Shown here one piece after another: positions 24,490-33,806 of a stretch of 64,000 bases of DNA (position 1 is the first letter of the stretch; each line of letters starts with the position of its first letter). Location of the stretch: assembly GCF_046233715.1 (NCBI RefSeq), contig NZ_JBJNRJ010000001.1, positions 196,709 through 260,708 of the forward strand, read 5' to 3'. The notes below the pieces were generated by a model that did not search any database, was not told the DNA's origin, and saw only the letters and a list, made by a program, of their open reading frames with translations. The DNA is from Trujillonella humicola. GTDB lineage: Bacteria; Actinomycetota; Actinomycetes; Mycobacteriales; Geodermatophilaceae. The position numbers and the translations under genes are program-made.

Positions 24490-26577
24490 GTGGGGGACTC
24501 GCGAGCGGGGGGCGGCGCCGGGGACGGCGACGTCGGTCGGAACGGCGAGCCGCTGACCCTCGAGCAGCTCATCGCCCGCCAGGGCAGCGGGCCCAGCGGC
24601 CGCCGCGCGGCGCGGCGCACCGGCGACGTGCCCATCCCGCTGCTGCCCGGCGAGTCGCTGCCGGCCCACCGGGGTCCGCGCCCCGCCGTCCCGCCGCCCG
24701 CCGGCCCCCGCCGCAGCGACCCCGCGGTCCCGCGCCCGCCGGCGCAGGACGCCGCCCCGTCCGCCCGGCCGCCCTCGCCGTCCACCCCCCGGCCTGCGCC
24801 GACGGGACCGGAGGCGTCCGCGGGCGGCCGGGGTCTCCCGCCGGTGCCCTCCCCGCCGCTGCGGGCCGCCGCTGCTGCGCCGCCGGCGGCCGGAACGCCG
24901 GCACCTGCGCCGCCCCGGCAGGCACCTGGCGCCTCCGGCGTCCGGTACAGCCAGCCGGTCCCGCCGCTGCCCGGCGGCGGCCCCCGCACGCCGCAGCGGC
25001 CCGGCCGGCCGCTCCCGCCGATCCCCGGCCTCGACGCCCCCGGACGGTCGGGTGCCACGGCGGCGCCGCGGCCGCCGCGCAAGGAGACCCGAGCCGCGCG
25101 CCGGGCCGCCCGCAGCCCCGGTCGCCGCCGCCTGCTGCGGCTGGCGCAGGGGGTCGTGGCCCTGGTGGTCCTGGTGGCCGCCTACTACCTGGGGCTCTAC
25201 GTCTACGTCGACACCAGCATCGAGCGCGTGGAGGCGCTCGCCGCCGACGGACCCGAGGTGATCGCGCCGGGTCTGCAGGAGGGCGCGGCCACCTACCTGG
25301 TCGTCGGCACCGGCATGCCGGGCGCCGAGGGCGCCGACGGCGTCGCCGCGCTGCTGGCCCGCGTGGCACCGGACGAGGAGTCGGCGGTCCTCATCAGCCT
25401 GCCGCCGCGCGCGCTCGTCGACACCCCGGCCTGCCCGGCGGCCGACGGCGAGCTGCGCGACCCGGTCACCGAGGCCCTCGCCGACTCCCTGCTCGAAGGC
25501 GGGCCGGCCTGCCTGGTGCGGTCGGTGCAGCAGCTGTCCGGGCTGCGCGTCGACCACTACCTCGGCGTCGACCTCGCCCGCCTGCCCGACATGGTCGACG
25601 CCCTCGACGGCATCCCCGTCTGCCTGCCCGCGGTCACCGGGGCCTGGGCGGCGGCGGCCGAGCCGCTCCCGGCCGGGGCCTCCGAACTCGACGGCGACCG
25701 CGCCGCGGGGTGGATGCGGCCCGGCGACCCGGCCGCCGACATGGCGGGGACGGCGGTCGCCGAGCGGGCCCAGGTGCTGCTCACCGCCACGCTGCGGCAG
25801 GCGATGTCGCCGGGCGTGCTGGGCAACCCGGTGCGGCTCACGTCGTTCCTGACCAGCGCCGCCGATGCGCTCACCGTCGACGACGGCACGAACCTGGGCG
25901 ACCTGAGCAGCCTCGCCGGCGCCCTGGGCGACCTCTCCGGCGACGCCGTCCAGCGGGCCGCGCTGCCGGTCGCGCAGGTCGGCTACGTGCCGGCCGGGAC
26001 CGACGAGTCCTACGTGCTGCTCGACCGCGCCGCTGCGCGGGCGCTGTTCGAGAGCCTGCTGGAGGACGGGCGGCTGCCCGCCGAGGTCGTCGACGGGCCG
26101 GCGGACGACGCCGCCGCTCCGCCCCCGGCCGTCCCGGAGCCGCCCGCCCCCGCGCCGGCCCCCGTCCTCGTCCCGCCGGCGGAGATCACGCTCGACGTCC
26201 TCAACGGGACGTCGACGGCCGGCCTGGCCGCCACGGTGGCCGACGCGCTGCGCGGCCAGGGCTTCGTCGTCGGGCAGGTGAGCAACCAGCGCGGCGGGGT
26301 CGAGGCCACCGTGGTCCGCCACGGCCCCGGCGTCCTCGCGCAGGCGCAGACGGTCGCCGCCGCGGTGCCCGGCGCCGTCCTGGAGCCCAGCGACGCCATC
26401 GGCGACACGGTGCAGCTCGTCGTCGGGCCGAACTTCGGCGAGGTCGTCGCGCCGGTCCCGCCGCCGGCCCCGGCCGCCGAGACCGCAGCGGAGACGGCAG
26501 CGCCCGGTCCCGAGCCGGTCACCGGCACGCTGGCCGCCGAGGCCGCCCCCGCCTCGGCGTCGACCAGCTGCGGATGA
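24490..26577 (+). CDS. LCP-like protein with LytR C-terminal domain, catalytic residues degenerate
   Basis: About 695 aa from GTG 24490 (GTG 24424 is also possible). A Pro/Arg-rich cytoplasmic region of about 200 residues is followed by one membrane segment (LAQGVVALVVLVAAYYLGLY), a LytR-CpsA-Psr-like domain (LRVDHYLGVDLARLPDMVDA and DGIPVCLPAVTG are recognisable), a Pro-rich linker and a LytR_C domain (ITLDVLNGTSTAGLAATVAD). LCP enzymes attach wall polymers to peptidoglycan. Here the usual R-x-D motif reads GADGVAAL and the IPRD motif reads LPPRA, so phosphotransferase activity is doubtful. A binding or regulatory role at the wall is more likely. Confidence 0.75.
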   Translation: MGDSRAGGGAGDGDVGRNGEPLTLEQLIARQGSGPSGRRAARRTGDVPIPLLPGESLPAHRGPRPAVPPPAGPRRSDPAVPRPPAQDAAPSARPPSPSTPRPAPTGPEASAGGRGLPPVPSPPLRAAAAAPPAAGTPAPAPPRQAPGASGVRYSQPVPPLPGGGPRTPQRPGRPLPPIPGLDAPGRSGATAAPRPPRKETRAARRAARSPGRRRLLRLAQGVVALVVLVAAYYLGLYVYVDTSIERVEALAADGPEVIAPGLQEGAATYLVVGTGMPGAEGADGVAALLARVAPDEESAVLISLPPRALVDTPACPAADGELRDPVTEALADSLLEGGPACLVRSVQQLSGLRVDHYLGVDLARLPDMVDALDGIPVCLPAVTGAWAAAAEPLPAGASELDGDRAAGWMRPGDPAADMAGTAVAERAQVLLTATLRQAMSPGVLGNPVRLTSFLTSAADALTVDDGTNLGDLSSLAGALGDLSGDAVQRAALPVAQVGYVPAGTDESYVLLDRAAARALFESLLEDGRLPAEVVDGPADDAAAPPPAVPEPPAPAPAPVLVPPAEITLDVLNGTSTAGLAATVADALRGQGFVVGQVSNQRGGVEATVVRHGPGVLAQAQTVAAAVPGAVLEPSDAIGDTVQLVVGPNFGEVVAPVPPPAPAAETAAETAAPGPEPVTGTLAAEAAPASASTSCG

Positions 26578-26613
26578 CCCGGTCGCAGCCGGGAACACAC
26601 CTCCTGACGCCGA

Positions 26614-26643
26614 ACGGCCCGCTCCCGGAGGGGAGCGGGCCGT
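26614..26643. terminator. Bidirectional hairpin between the LCP-like gene and pstB
   Basis: ACGGCCCGCTCCC (26614-26626), loop GGAG, exact complement (26631-26643): a 13-bp perfect stem between convergent genes. There is no T-tract, as usual in high-GC actinobacteria. Confidence 0.85.
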
Positions 26644-26662
26644 CCAGGCCGTGCGGGTCAGC

Positions 26663-27442
26663 TCACCCGAAGCGGCCCGAGATGTAGTCCTCGGTCGCCT
26701 TCTGGTCGGGGTTGCTGAAGATCTTCTCGGTCGGGTTGAACTCGATCAGCCGGCCGGGCTGCCCCACCCCGTTGAGGTTGAAGAACCCGGTCTGCTCGCT
26801 CACACGGGCCGCCTGCTGCATGTTGTGCGTGACGATCACGATCGTGAAGCGCTCCTTGAGCTCCGCCATCAGGTCCTCGATGGCGAGCGTGGAGATGGGG
26901 TCCAGCGCCGAGCAGGGCTCGTCCATGAGCAGCACGTCGGGCTCGACGGCGATCGCACGGGCGATGCACAGGCGCTGCTGCTGACCGCCGGACAGGCCCG
27001 AGCCGGGGCGGTCGAGGCGGTCCTTGACCTCGGTCCAGAGGTTGGCGCCGCGCAGCGACTTCTCGACCAGGTCGTCGGTCTCGGACTTCTTCATCCGCCG
27101 GTTGTTCAGCCGGTTGCCGGCGATCACGTTGTCGTAGATCGACATCGTCGGGAACGGGTTGGGCCGCTGGAAGACCATGCCGATCTGGCGGCGGACGTTC
27201 ACCGGGTCGACGTCGCTGCCGTAGAGGTCCTGGCCGTCCATGACGACCTTGCCCTCGACGCGGGCGCCGGGGAGCACCTCGTGCATCCGGTTGAGCGAGC
27301 GCAGGAAGGTCGACTTGCCGCAGCCCGACGGGCCGATCAACGCGGTGATGCTGCGCGGTTCGATGGCGACGTTGACGCCCTCCACGGCGAGGAAGTTGCC
27401 GTAGTAGATGTTGAGGTCGGAGACCTCGATGCGCTTGGCCAC
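26663..27442 (-). CDS. pstB: Phosphate ABC transporter ATP-binding protein PstB
   Basis: 259 aa. Walker A GPSGCGKSTFLRSLNRMHE, Q loop VFQRPNPFPTMSIYDN, signature LSGGQQQRLCIARAIA, Walker B DVLLMDEPCSALDPIST, H loop IVTHNMQQAARVS. The PNPFP motif and EPCSALDP are PstB-specific. It is the last gene of pstSCAB and ends against a bidirectional hairpin. It powers high-affinity phosphate import at the membrane. Confidence 0.97.
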   Translation of the reverse strand: MAKRIEVSDLNIYYGNFLAVEGVNVAIEPRSITALIGPSGCGKSTFLRSLNRMHEVLPGARVEGKVVMDGQDLYGSDVDPVNVRRQIGMVFQRPNPFPTMSIYDNVIAGNRLNNRRMKKSETDDLVEKSLRGANLWTEVKDRLDRPGSGLSGGQQQRLCIARAIAVEPDVLLMDEPCSALDPISTLAIEDLMAELKERFTIVIVTHNMQQAARVSEQTGFFNLNGVGQPGRLIEFNPTEKIFSNPDQKATEDYISGRFG

Positions 27443-27470
27443 GTGCGTGTCCTCCGTGTCGGTCGGTCGG

Positions 27471-28547
27471 TCAGCGACCGGTCTTGGGGGCGAAGAAGCG
27501 GCTGATCAGGCGGGCGACGATGTTGAGCGCCATGACCAGGATGATGAGCAGGAGCGCTGCCGTCCAGGCGCGGTCGATGAACGCCTGCGTCGCGGTGCCC
27601 GGCTGGGTGAGCTGGTAGAAGGCGAACACCGGCAGGGTCGCCATCCGTCCGTCGAACGGGTTCAGGTTGGTTCCGGTGATCAGGCCCACGGTGATCAGCA
27701 GGGGCGCGGTCTCGCCGACGACCCGGGCGACGGCCAGCGTGATGCCGGTGCCCAGGCCCGCGACGGCGGTGGGGAGCACGACCTTGACCACGGTGCGCCA
27801 CTTGGGCACGCCCAGGGCGTAGCTGGCCTCTCGCAGCTCGTTCGGCACGAGCTTGAGGACCTCTTCGCAGGAGCGGACCACCACGGGGATCATCAGCACC
27901 GACAGGGCGACCGAGCCCATGATGCCCGCGCGGAAGCTGTTGCCGAAGAGCAGCGTGAACAGGGCGAAGGCGAACAGGCCGGCGACGATCGACGGGATGC
28001 CGGTCATGACGTCGACGAAGAAGGTGATGGCCCGCTTGAGCCGGCCGCTGCCGTACTCGACGAGGTAGATGGCCGTCATGAGCCCGATGGGCACGGAGAT
28101 CAGCGTCGCGACGAGCGTGATGATCAGCGTGCCGAGGATGGCGTGGTAGGCGCCGCCGCCCTCGCCGACGACCCGGAACATCGAGTTGGTGAAGAAGTCC
28201 GCGTCGAGGCGGGCGAGGCCGTTGTCGAGCACGGTGTACACGAGGGAGAGCAGCGGAACCATCGCGATGCCGAAGGCGGTCGTCACCAGGCAGGTGACCA
28301 GCCGGTCGGTGCCCTTGCGGGGCCCCTCCACCGTGCGTGAGGTCAGCCACACGACCAGCGTCCCGATGATGACGCCGTAGATGACGGTGGAGGTGACGCT
28401 GAAGCCGGTGAGCGCGGACAGCAGCGCCCCGAGCGCGATGCCGGCGGCGTAGAGCCCGGAGGGGGCGAAGCGCGGCAGCCGCCGGTCGACCCGGACGGGT
28501 CCGGGGTCCTCGGTGGGGACGGGAGCGGGCCGGATGTCGGTGCTCAT
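27471..28547 (-). CDS. pstA: Phosphate ABC transporter permease PstA
   Basis: 358 aa. The N-terminal 80 residues include two extra membrane segments. The permease core has MTAIYLVEYGSGRLKRAITF, TGIPSIVAGLFAFALF, the EAA loop ELREASYALGVPKWRTVVKV, and VARVVGETAPLLITVG. ATG 28547 shares one base with the pstC stop (TGATG), giving tight coupling. Confidence 0.96.
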   Translation of the reverse strand: MSTDIRPAPVPTEDPGPVRVDRRLPRFAPSGLYAAGIALGALLSALTGFSVTSTVIYGVIIGTLVVWLTSRTVEGPRKGTDRLVTCLVTTAFGIAMVPLLSLVYTVLDNGLARLDADFFTNSMFRVVGEGGGAYHAILGTLIITLVATLISVPIGLMTAIYLVEYGSGRLKRAITFFVDVMTGIPSIVAGLFAFALFTLLFGNSFRAGIMGSVALSVLMIPVVVRSCEEVLKLVPNELREASYALGVPKWRTVVKVVLPTAVAGLGTGITLAVARVVGETAPLLITVGLITGTNLNPFDGRMATLPVFAFYQLTQPGTATQAFIDRAWTAALLLIILVMALNIVARLISRFFAPKTGR

Positions 28548-29500
28548 CAGTTGGCTCCGGAGAAGTCGGCGCGCCGGTCGACGATCCAGCGGGCGAGCAT
28601 GTTCACCGCGAGGGTGATGACGAAGAGCACGAGCCCGCTGGCGATCAGCGTGTTGACGCCGATGCCGGTGGCCTCGGGGAACCGCAGCGCGATGTTGGAC
28701 GCGATGGTCGAGGGGTTGGAGCTGCTGATCAGGTTCAGCGTGGCGGCGCTGCCGCCGGACAGGATGATCGCGACGGCCATGGTCTCGCCGAGCGCCCGGC
28801 CGAGGCCGAGCATCGCCCCGGCGATGACCCCGGACTTGCCGTAGGGCAGGACGGCCATCTTGATCATCTCCCACCGGGTCGCGCCGAGTGCCAGCGCGGC
28901 CTCCCGGTGGAGGGCCGGCGCCTGGCTGAACACCTCGCGGGCGATGGCCGAGATGATCGGCAGGATCATGACGGCGAGCACCAGGCCGACGGTGAGCATC
29001 GTGCGGCCGCTCGCCGAGGCGGGGCCGGCGAACAGCGGGATCCAGCCGGCGTTGTCGGCGAGCCAGTCGTGGAAGGGCACCAGCTGCGGGGCCAGGACGG
29101 CCAGGCCCCAGAAGCCGTAGACGACGCTGGGGATGGCCGCCAGCAGGTCGATCACGTAGCCCAGCGCGGACGCGATGCGGCGGGGGGCGAAGTAGGTGAC
29201 GTAGAGCGCGATCCCGACGGCCAGCGGGGTGGCCACCAGCAGCGCGATGACCGCGCCGAGCAGCGTCCCGACGATGAGCGGCCAGACGTAGCTGGCCAGG
29301 CCCTCCCCGCCGGGGATCTGGTCCGAGGGGGCCGTCAGGGCGGGCAGCGCCTCGCTGATGAGGAAGGCGGCCACCCCCGCGAGGACGAGGAGGATGAGGA
29401 TCCCGGAGCCCTTGGCGCTGCCGGAGAAGATGCGGTCACCCGGACGCCGCACGGCGTCCTGCCGCTTCGGGGGTTCGGTCGGGGCCTTCGTGGCGGTCAC
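28547..29500 (-). CDS. pstC: Phosphate ABC transporter permease PstC
   Basis: 317 aa, six membrane segments. Family motifs: YVTYFAPRRIASALGYVIDL, AAIPSVVYGFWGLAVLAPQL, EAALALGATRWEMIKMAVLP and LGRALGETMAVAIILSG. The region just upstream (29501-29741) is damaged by the poly-G/N/poly-C assembly artefact, so the true pstS-pstC spacing is unknown. Confidence 0.96.
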   Translation of the reverse strand: MTATKAPTEPPKRQDAVRRPGDRIFSGSAKGSGILILLVLAGVAAFLISEALPALTAPSDQIPGGEGLASYVWPLIVGTLLGAVIALLVATPLAVGIALYVTYFAPRRIASALGYVIDLLAAIPSVVYGFWGLAVLAPQLVPFHDWLADNAGWIPLFAGPASASGRTMLTVGLVLAVMILPIISAIAREVFSQAPALHREAALALGATRWEMIKMAVLPYGKSGVIAGAMLGLGRALGETMAVAIILSGGSAATLNLISSSNPSTIASNIALRFPEATGIGVNTLIASGLVLFVITLAVNMLARWIVDRRADFSGAN

Positions 29501-29548
29501 CGCTGCTCCGTGGGGGTCGGTCGGGGTTGCGTGCCCTGGACGGGCGGT

Positions 29549-29728
<180 letters not shown>

Positions 29729-29741
29729 CGGGGTACCGGTC

Positions 29742-30866
29742 TCAGCCGGCGGTGATGGCGTCGACCGCGGTCTGCGCCTGCTCGCGCAGGGCGTCGGAGA
29801 TCGGGGCGTTGCCGGCGTTGTCGGCGGCAGCCTGCTGGCCGTCCTCGCTGATCACGTACTGCATGAAGGCCTGCACGTTGTCGGCGGTGGACTGGTCGTC
29901 GTACTGGACGCAGCCGATGTGGTAGCTGATCAGGACGATCGGGTACTCGCCGGACCCCTCGGTCTGCCGGTTGACCTCGATGGCGAAGTCGTACTCGCCG
30001 CGGCCCTCGACGGCCGGGGAGTTCTCGACGACCGCCGCGGCCGCCTCGGCGCTGGGCCCGACGTAGTCCTCGCCGACACCGACGTTGACGACGCCGAGGT
30101 CACCGGCCCGGCTGGCGTCGGCGTAGGTCACCGCACCCGCGGTGCTGGTGACGACCTCGATGACGCCGGAGGTGCCGTTGGCGGCCTCGCCGCCGGGCAG
30201 CGGCCACACGCCGTCCGGCTCGGAGGTCCAGACCTCGGGGGCGGCCTGGTTCAGGTAGTCCGTGAAGTTGTCGGTCGTCCCCGAGTCGTCGGCGCGGTGG
30301 ACCGGCGTGATCGTGGTGTCCGGCAGCGTGGCGTCGGGGTTCTCCTCCGCGATGGCCGGGTCGTTCCACGTGGTGATGTCGCCGGTGAAGATGCCGGCGA
30401 TGACGTCCGGCGAGAGGTCGAGCTCGTCGACGCCCTCCAGGTTGAAGACGACCGCGATCGGCGAGATGTAGTTCGGCAGCTCGAAGACCTCACCGTCGCC
30501 GGCGCACCGCTCCTGGGCCTGGGTCAGCTCCTCGTCGTCCAGCGCGGCGTCGGAGCCGGCGAACGCGGTGGTCCCGGCCAGGAACTGCTCGCGCCCGGCG
30601 CCGGATCCGGCCGGGTCGTAGCTGAACTGGACGTCGGGGTACTCGCCCTGGAACCCGGCCTGCCACGCCTCCATGGCGGCCTGCTGGCTGCTGGCGCCGG
30701 CGCCGGCGAGCTGGCCGCTCAGCTCCTGCGTGTCGCCGCCACCGCCGTTGCCGCTGCCGCCACCGGCGGTGTCGCCGGACTCGTTGTCGGCGCCACAGGC
30801 GGCCAGCGCGAGCGTGGCGGCCAGCGCGGTGGAGAGGGCCAAGGTGCGCGTCCTGCTGCGCAGCAT
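29742..30866 (-). CDS. pstS: Phosphate-binding lipoprotein PstS
   Basis: 374 aa. Lipoprotein signal: MLRSRTRTLALSTALAATLA, then the lipobox LAAC with the lipidated Cys at about residue 24. A Gly/Ser linker follows. The phosphate-binding fold includes GAGASSQQAAMEAWQAGFQ, YDPAGSGAGREQFLAGTTAF, HRADDSGTTDNFTDYL and GVIEVVTSTAGAVTYADASR. ATG 30866 has GAAAGG upstream on the minus strand. It captures phosphate outside the membrane for PstCAB. A PHO-box-like direct repeat lies about 105-120 nt upstream. Confidence 0.96.
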   Translation of the reverse strand: MLRSRTRTLALSTALAATLALAACGADNESGDTAGGGSGNGGGGDTQELSGQLAGAGASSQQAAMEAWQAGFQGEYPDVQFSYDPAGSGAGREQFLAGTTAFAGSDAALDDEELTQAQERCAGDGEVFELPNYISPIAVVFNLEGVDELDLSPDVIAGIFTGDITTWNDPAIAEENPDATLPDTTITPVHRADDSGTTDNFTDYLNQAAPEVWTSEPDGVWPLPGGEAANGTSGVIEVVTSTAGAVTYADASRAGDLGVVNVGVGEDYVGPSAEAAAAVVENSPAVEGRGEYDFAIEVNRQTEGSGEYPIVLISYHIGCVQYDDQSTADNVQAFMQYVISEDGQQAAADNAGNAPISDALREQAQTAVDAITAG

Positions 30867-30969
30867 CAAGTCAGTGCCTTTCGGAGGGTGCCCGGGCCTC
30901 GATGCCGGGCAGCGCGGATCCAACGTGCAGCGACGCTAGGGAGCCGAGGTGACCGCCTCCGGGTGCACC

Positions 30970-30987
30970 GGTGAACGCGCGGTGAAC
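30970..30987 (-). promoter_or_regulatory. PHO box upstream of pstS
   Basis: Two direct copies of GTTCACC on the minus strand (GGTGAAC at 30970-30976 and 30981-30987), exactly 11 bp apart. This matches the actinobacterial PhoP/RegX3 box of 11-bp direct repeats. A further single copy is at 31036-31042. The regulator is probably RegX3, encoded at 63158. Confidence 0.8.
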
Positions 30988-31124
30988 GGGTCCTGTGATG
31001 CCCGATACGCCTGCATGTCGGCCGGGCGAGATCCGGGTGAACGACCCGCGTGGACTGTCGCATGACGGTCCGGTAACGGCAATGGTGGGGGGTTGGACGA
31101 CGTCCCGGGCCGGTCCCGGGCCGG

Positions 31125-32006
31125 TCAGCGCACCGGCGCGCGACGCCAGGAGACGTCGACGGCGTACCGGGTGAAGCCGCGCCGCTCGTACAGCCCCACC
31201 GCGGGCGCGTTGTCGGCCTCCACGTAGAGCAGGACCTCGCGCAGCCCGAGGTCGCGCAGGTGCGCCAGCCCGGTGTCGGTCAGGGCCCGGCCGAGGCCGC
31301 CGCCCTGCGCGTCGGGGTCGATCCCGAGCACGTAGACCTCGCCGATCGCCTCGTCGCCGGTGTCCCCGGGCGGGTGGACCTTGGTCCAGTGGAAGCCGAG
31401 CAGCGTGCCGCCATTGTCGGGGTCGCCGCGCCAGGCCAGGAAGAAGCCGGCCGGGTCGAACCACGGCTCGGCCTCGCGCAGCGCCAGGTCCTCGGCGCTC
31501 CAGCCGCCCTGCTCCGGATGGGTGGCGAAGGCGCGGGCGTTGACGCGCAGCCACGCGGCCTCGTCCCGGCCCGGCCGGAACGGGAGCACCCGGACGCCCT
31601 CGGGCAGCGCGGGCGGGCCGGACCCGACGCCGGCCAGGTCGCGCCGCATCTGCAGCAGCGTCCGGGCGCGCTGGTAGCCGCCGTGGGCCGCGAGCGCGGC
31701 CGCGCCGGGCAGGTCGCCGTGCGCCCAGACCCGCAGCGGCCGGTCCCCGGCGAGGGACTGCAGCCGGCCCAGCAGGGCCCGACCGGTGCCGCGCCCCCTG
31801 GCGTCGGGGTGGACGGCGAGCTCCCCCTCGGCGTCGCCGGTGCCGTCCCCGCCCTCGAACCGGGCGTAGCCGACGACCGTGCCGCCGGACTCGGCCAGCA
31901 CGTCGCGGCCGCCGGCCGGACCGCCGTGCTGCAGGCGCAGCTCGGCCTCCTCGGAGACGGGGCGGACGCCGTCGGCGGCCGTGGCGGCGCGCAGCACCGC
32001 CAGCAC
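31125..32006 (-). CDS. mshD: Mycothiol synthase MshD
   Basis: At least 293 aa with two GNAT domains: N-terminal copy HPDARGRGTGRALLGRLQSL; C-terminal copy with the acetyl-CoA loop VLGIDPDAQGGGLGRALTDT and NAPAVGLYERRGF. It acetylates Cys-GlcN-Ins, the last step of mycothiol synthesis; mshA, the first step, is at 58263. The annotated start (GTG 32006) trims the family's N-terminus. In-frame homology-like sequence continues upstream (TSRLDPAHAAA), but the only upstream candidate initiator I see is a CTG at 32066. The order glnR-mshD near pst genes matches M. tuberculosis. Confidence 0.92.
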   Translation of the reverse strand: MLAVLRAATAADGVRPVSEEAELRLQHGGPAGGRDVLAESGGTVVGYARFEGGDGTGDAEGELAVHPDARGRGTGRALLGRLQSLAGDRPLRVWAHGDLPGAAALAAHGGYQRARTLLQMRRDLAGVGSGPPALPEGVRVLPFRPGRDEAAWLRVNARAFATHPEQGGWSAEDLALREAEPWFDPAGFFLAWRGDPDNGGTLLGFHWTKVHPPGDTGDEAIGEVYVLGIDPDAQGGGLGRALTDTGLAHLRDLGLREVLLYVEADNAPAVGLYERRGFTRYAVDVSWRRAPVR

Positions 32007-32073
32007 GGCGGCGGCGTGGGCGGGGTCCAGCCGGGACGTGTCCCGGATGGTGGCGGGGGAGCTCAGGGCCGGC

Positions 32074-32829
32074 TCAGCGCAGCGGGGCGGTGGTGCGGTC
32101 CGCGGCGGCCGGCGGCTCGGCCGCCCGCGCCGCCGCGGCGGTCGCGTCGGCGACCTGCTGGTCGAGCTTGTAGCCGACGTTGCGGACCGTGCCGATCAGC
32201 GCCTCGTGCTCGGTGCCGAGCTTGGCCCGCAGCCGGCGGACGTGGACGTCGACGGTCCGGGTGCCGCCGAAGTAGTCGTAGCCCCAGATCTCCTGCAGCA
32301 GCTGGGCCCGGGAGAAGACCCGACCCGGGTGCTGGGCCAGGTACTTGAGGAGCTCGAACTCCTTGTAGGTCAGGTCGAGCGGGCGCCCGCGGAGCTTGGC
32401 CGAGTAGCTGTGCTCGTCGATCACCAGCTCGCCGGCCTGGGTGATGCCCCCGTCGGGACCGTCGGCCGGCGTGGCGGCGGCCAGGCGCCGGGCGGTGGCC
32501 CACTTCAGCCGGGCGTCCACCTCGGCCGGGCCGGCGGTGTCGAGAAGCACGTCGTCGACGCCCCAGTCGGCCGACAGCGCCACGAGCCCGCCCTCGGCCA
32601 GGACGGCGACCAGCGCCGAGGCCACCCCGGTCGACGACAGCAGGCCGCACAGCGTCCGGGCCTGGATGAGGTCGTACCGGGCATCGACGAGCACCACGTC
32701 GCCGGAGTCGCCGTCGAGGAGGCTGGAGAGCTCCGGGGCCACCACGCGGACCTGGTGGCCGAGCAGCCCGAGCGCGGGCAGCACCTCGGTCGTCGCCTGG
32801 CGCGCTGCGGTCATGAGCACGAGTCGCAT
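32074..32829 (-). CDS. glnR: GlnR-type orphan response regulator
   Basis: 251 aa. The N-terminal receiver-like domain is atypical (LGLLGHQVRVVAPELSSLL; VVLVDARYDLIQARTL keeps one Asp but lacks the full acidic pocket). The OmpR-type winged helix is strong: LTYKEFELLKYLAQHPGRVF, then IWGYDYFGGTRTVDVHVRRL and VRNVGYKLD. No kinase is adjacent. Actinobacterial GlnR regulates nitrogen assimilation without phosphorylation, and its place next to mshD and an LmeA-like gene is the M. tuberculosis Rv0818 arrangement. The start ATG has a GAGGAG Shine-Dalgarno. Confidence 0.88.
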   Translation of the reverse strand: MRLVLMTAARQATTEVLPALGLLGHQVRVVAPELSSLLDGDSGDVVLVDARYDLIQARTLCGLLSSTGVASALVAVLAEGGLVALSADWGVDDVLLDTAGPAEVDARLKWATARRLAAATPADGPDGGITQAGELVIDEHSYSAKLRGRPLDLTYKEFELLKYLAQHPGRVFSRAQLLQEIWGYDYFGGTRTVDVHVRRLRAKLGTEHEALIGTVRNVGYKLDQQVADATAAAARAAEPPAAADRTTAPLR

Positions 32830-32914
32830 GTCGTCTCCTCACGGAGCCGGGGACGACGGGCGTCGTCCGGGGGCCCACGACAGCGCTGTCGGGTGAGCCC
32901 GCAGGATAGCCGAC

Positions 32915-33730
32915 GTGTCGCCCGATCCCCTCCTCCCGACGGGGCGCCGCCCGGTCGAGCTGCTGCCCGGCGCCCGGCCGGCGGAGGTCGTGACCGCCGA
33001 CGGGGTCCGCCTGTCCGGCGTCGTCGTCCCGGCACGGCCGGCTCCCCGGGCCGGGCGGGCCGTGACCTTCGTGGTCGCGCACGGCTTCACCAACTCCACC
33101 GCCCGGCCCGGTTTCCGGCGGCTGGCCGGGTGGCTGCGCCGCTTCGGCGAGGTGCGCGCCGTGGACTTCCGCGGGCACGGCCGGTCCGGCGGCGTCAGCG
33201 GGACCGGCGGGGACCCGGAACTGCTCGACGTCGACGCCGCGGTGGCCGCCGCCCGGGCCGACGGCGCCGCCGCGGTCGTGACGCTGGGGATGTCGATGGG
33301 CGGCGGCGCGGTCCTCCGGCAGGCGGCGCTCGGCCGGCACCGGCCCGACGCGGTCGTGAGCGTCAGCGCGGTCAGCCGCTGGTACGTGCGCGACACGGCG
33401 TCCATGCGCCGCGTGCACTGGCTGCTCGAGACGACCCCGGGCCGGCGGCTGGGTGCCCGCGCCGTCCGGCTGCGGCTGGGTCCGCCGTGGCTCACCCCGC
33501 CGTCCGCGCCGCTGGAGGTGGTCAGCCGGATCGCCCCCACCCCGCTGCTGCTCGTGCACGGCGACCGGGACGGCTACTTCCCGCTCGAGCACTTCCGCGC
33601 GCTGGCCGAGGCGGCCGGGCCGGGCGCCACGGCGTGGGTGGTCCCGGGGTTCGGACACGCCGAGAGCGGCGCCACCGCTCCGCTCGTCGAGCGGATCGGC
33701 CGCTGGGTGTCTGCGACGATCGGCACGTGA
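32915..33730 (+). CDS. Alpha/beta hydrolase
   Basis: 271 aa. Oxyanion HGF in VVAHGFTNSTARPGF, nucleophile elbow GMSMGGG (Ser), acid in LLVHGDRDGYFPLEHF (Asp), and general base His in VPGFGHAESG. So the catalytic triad is complete. GTG 32915 lies 7 nt after CAGGAT (32902-32907), a weak leaderless promoter. It is divergent from glnR. The substrate is unknown; the fold serves as esterase, lipase or thioesterase. Confidence 0.88.
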   Translation: MSPDPLLPTGRRPVELLPGARPAEVVTADGVRLSGVVVPARPAPRAGRAVTFVVAHGFTNSTARPGFRRLAGWLRRFGEVRAVDFRGHGRSGGVSGTGGDPELLDVDAAVAAARADGAAAVVTLGMSMGGGAVLRQAALGRHRPDAVVSVSAVSRWYVRDTASMRRVHWLLETTPGRRLGARAVRLRLGPPWLTPPSAPLEVVSRIAPTPLLLVHGDRDGYFPLEHFRALAEAAGPGATAWVVPGFGHAESGATAPLVERIGRWVSATIGT

Positions 33731-33806
33731 GCGGGCGTGCGAGCTCACGCGGATGCAGAGCACGGCCGCGGGGGACGCGGCTGACCGGTGCCGGCGAGGA
33801 GGACGC

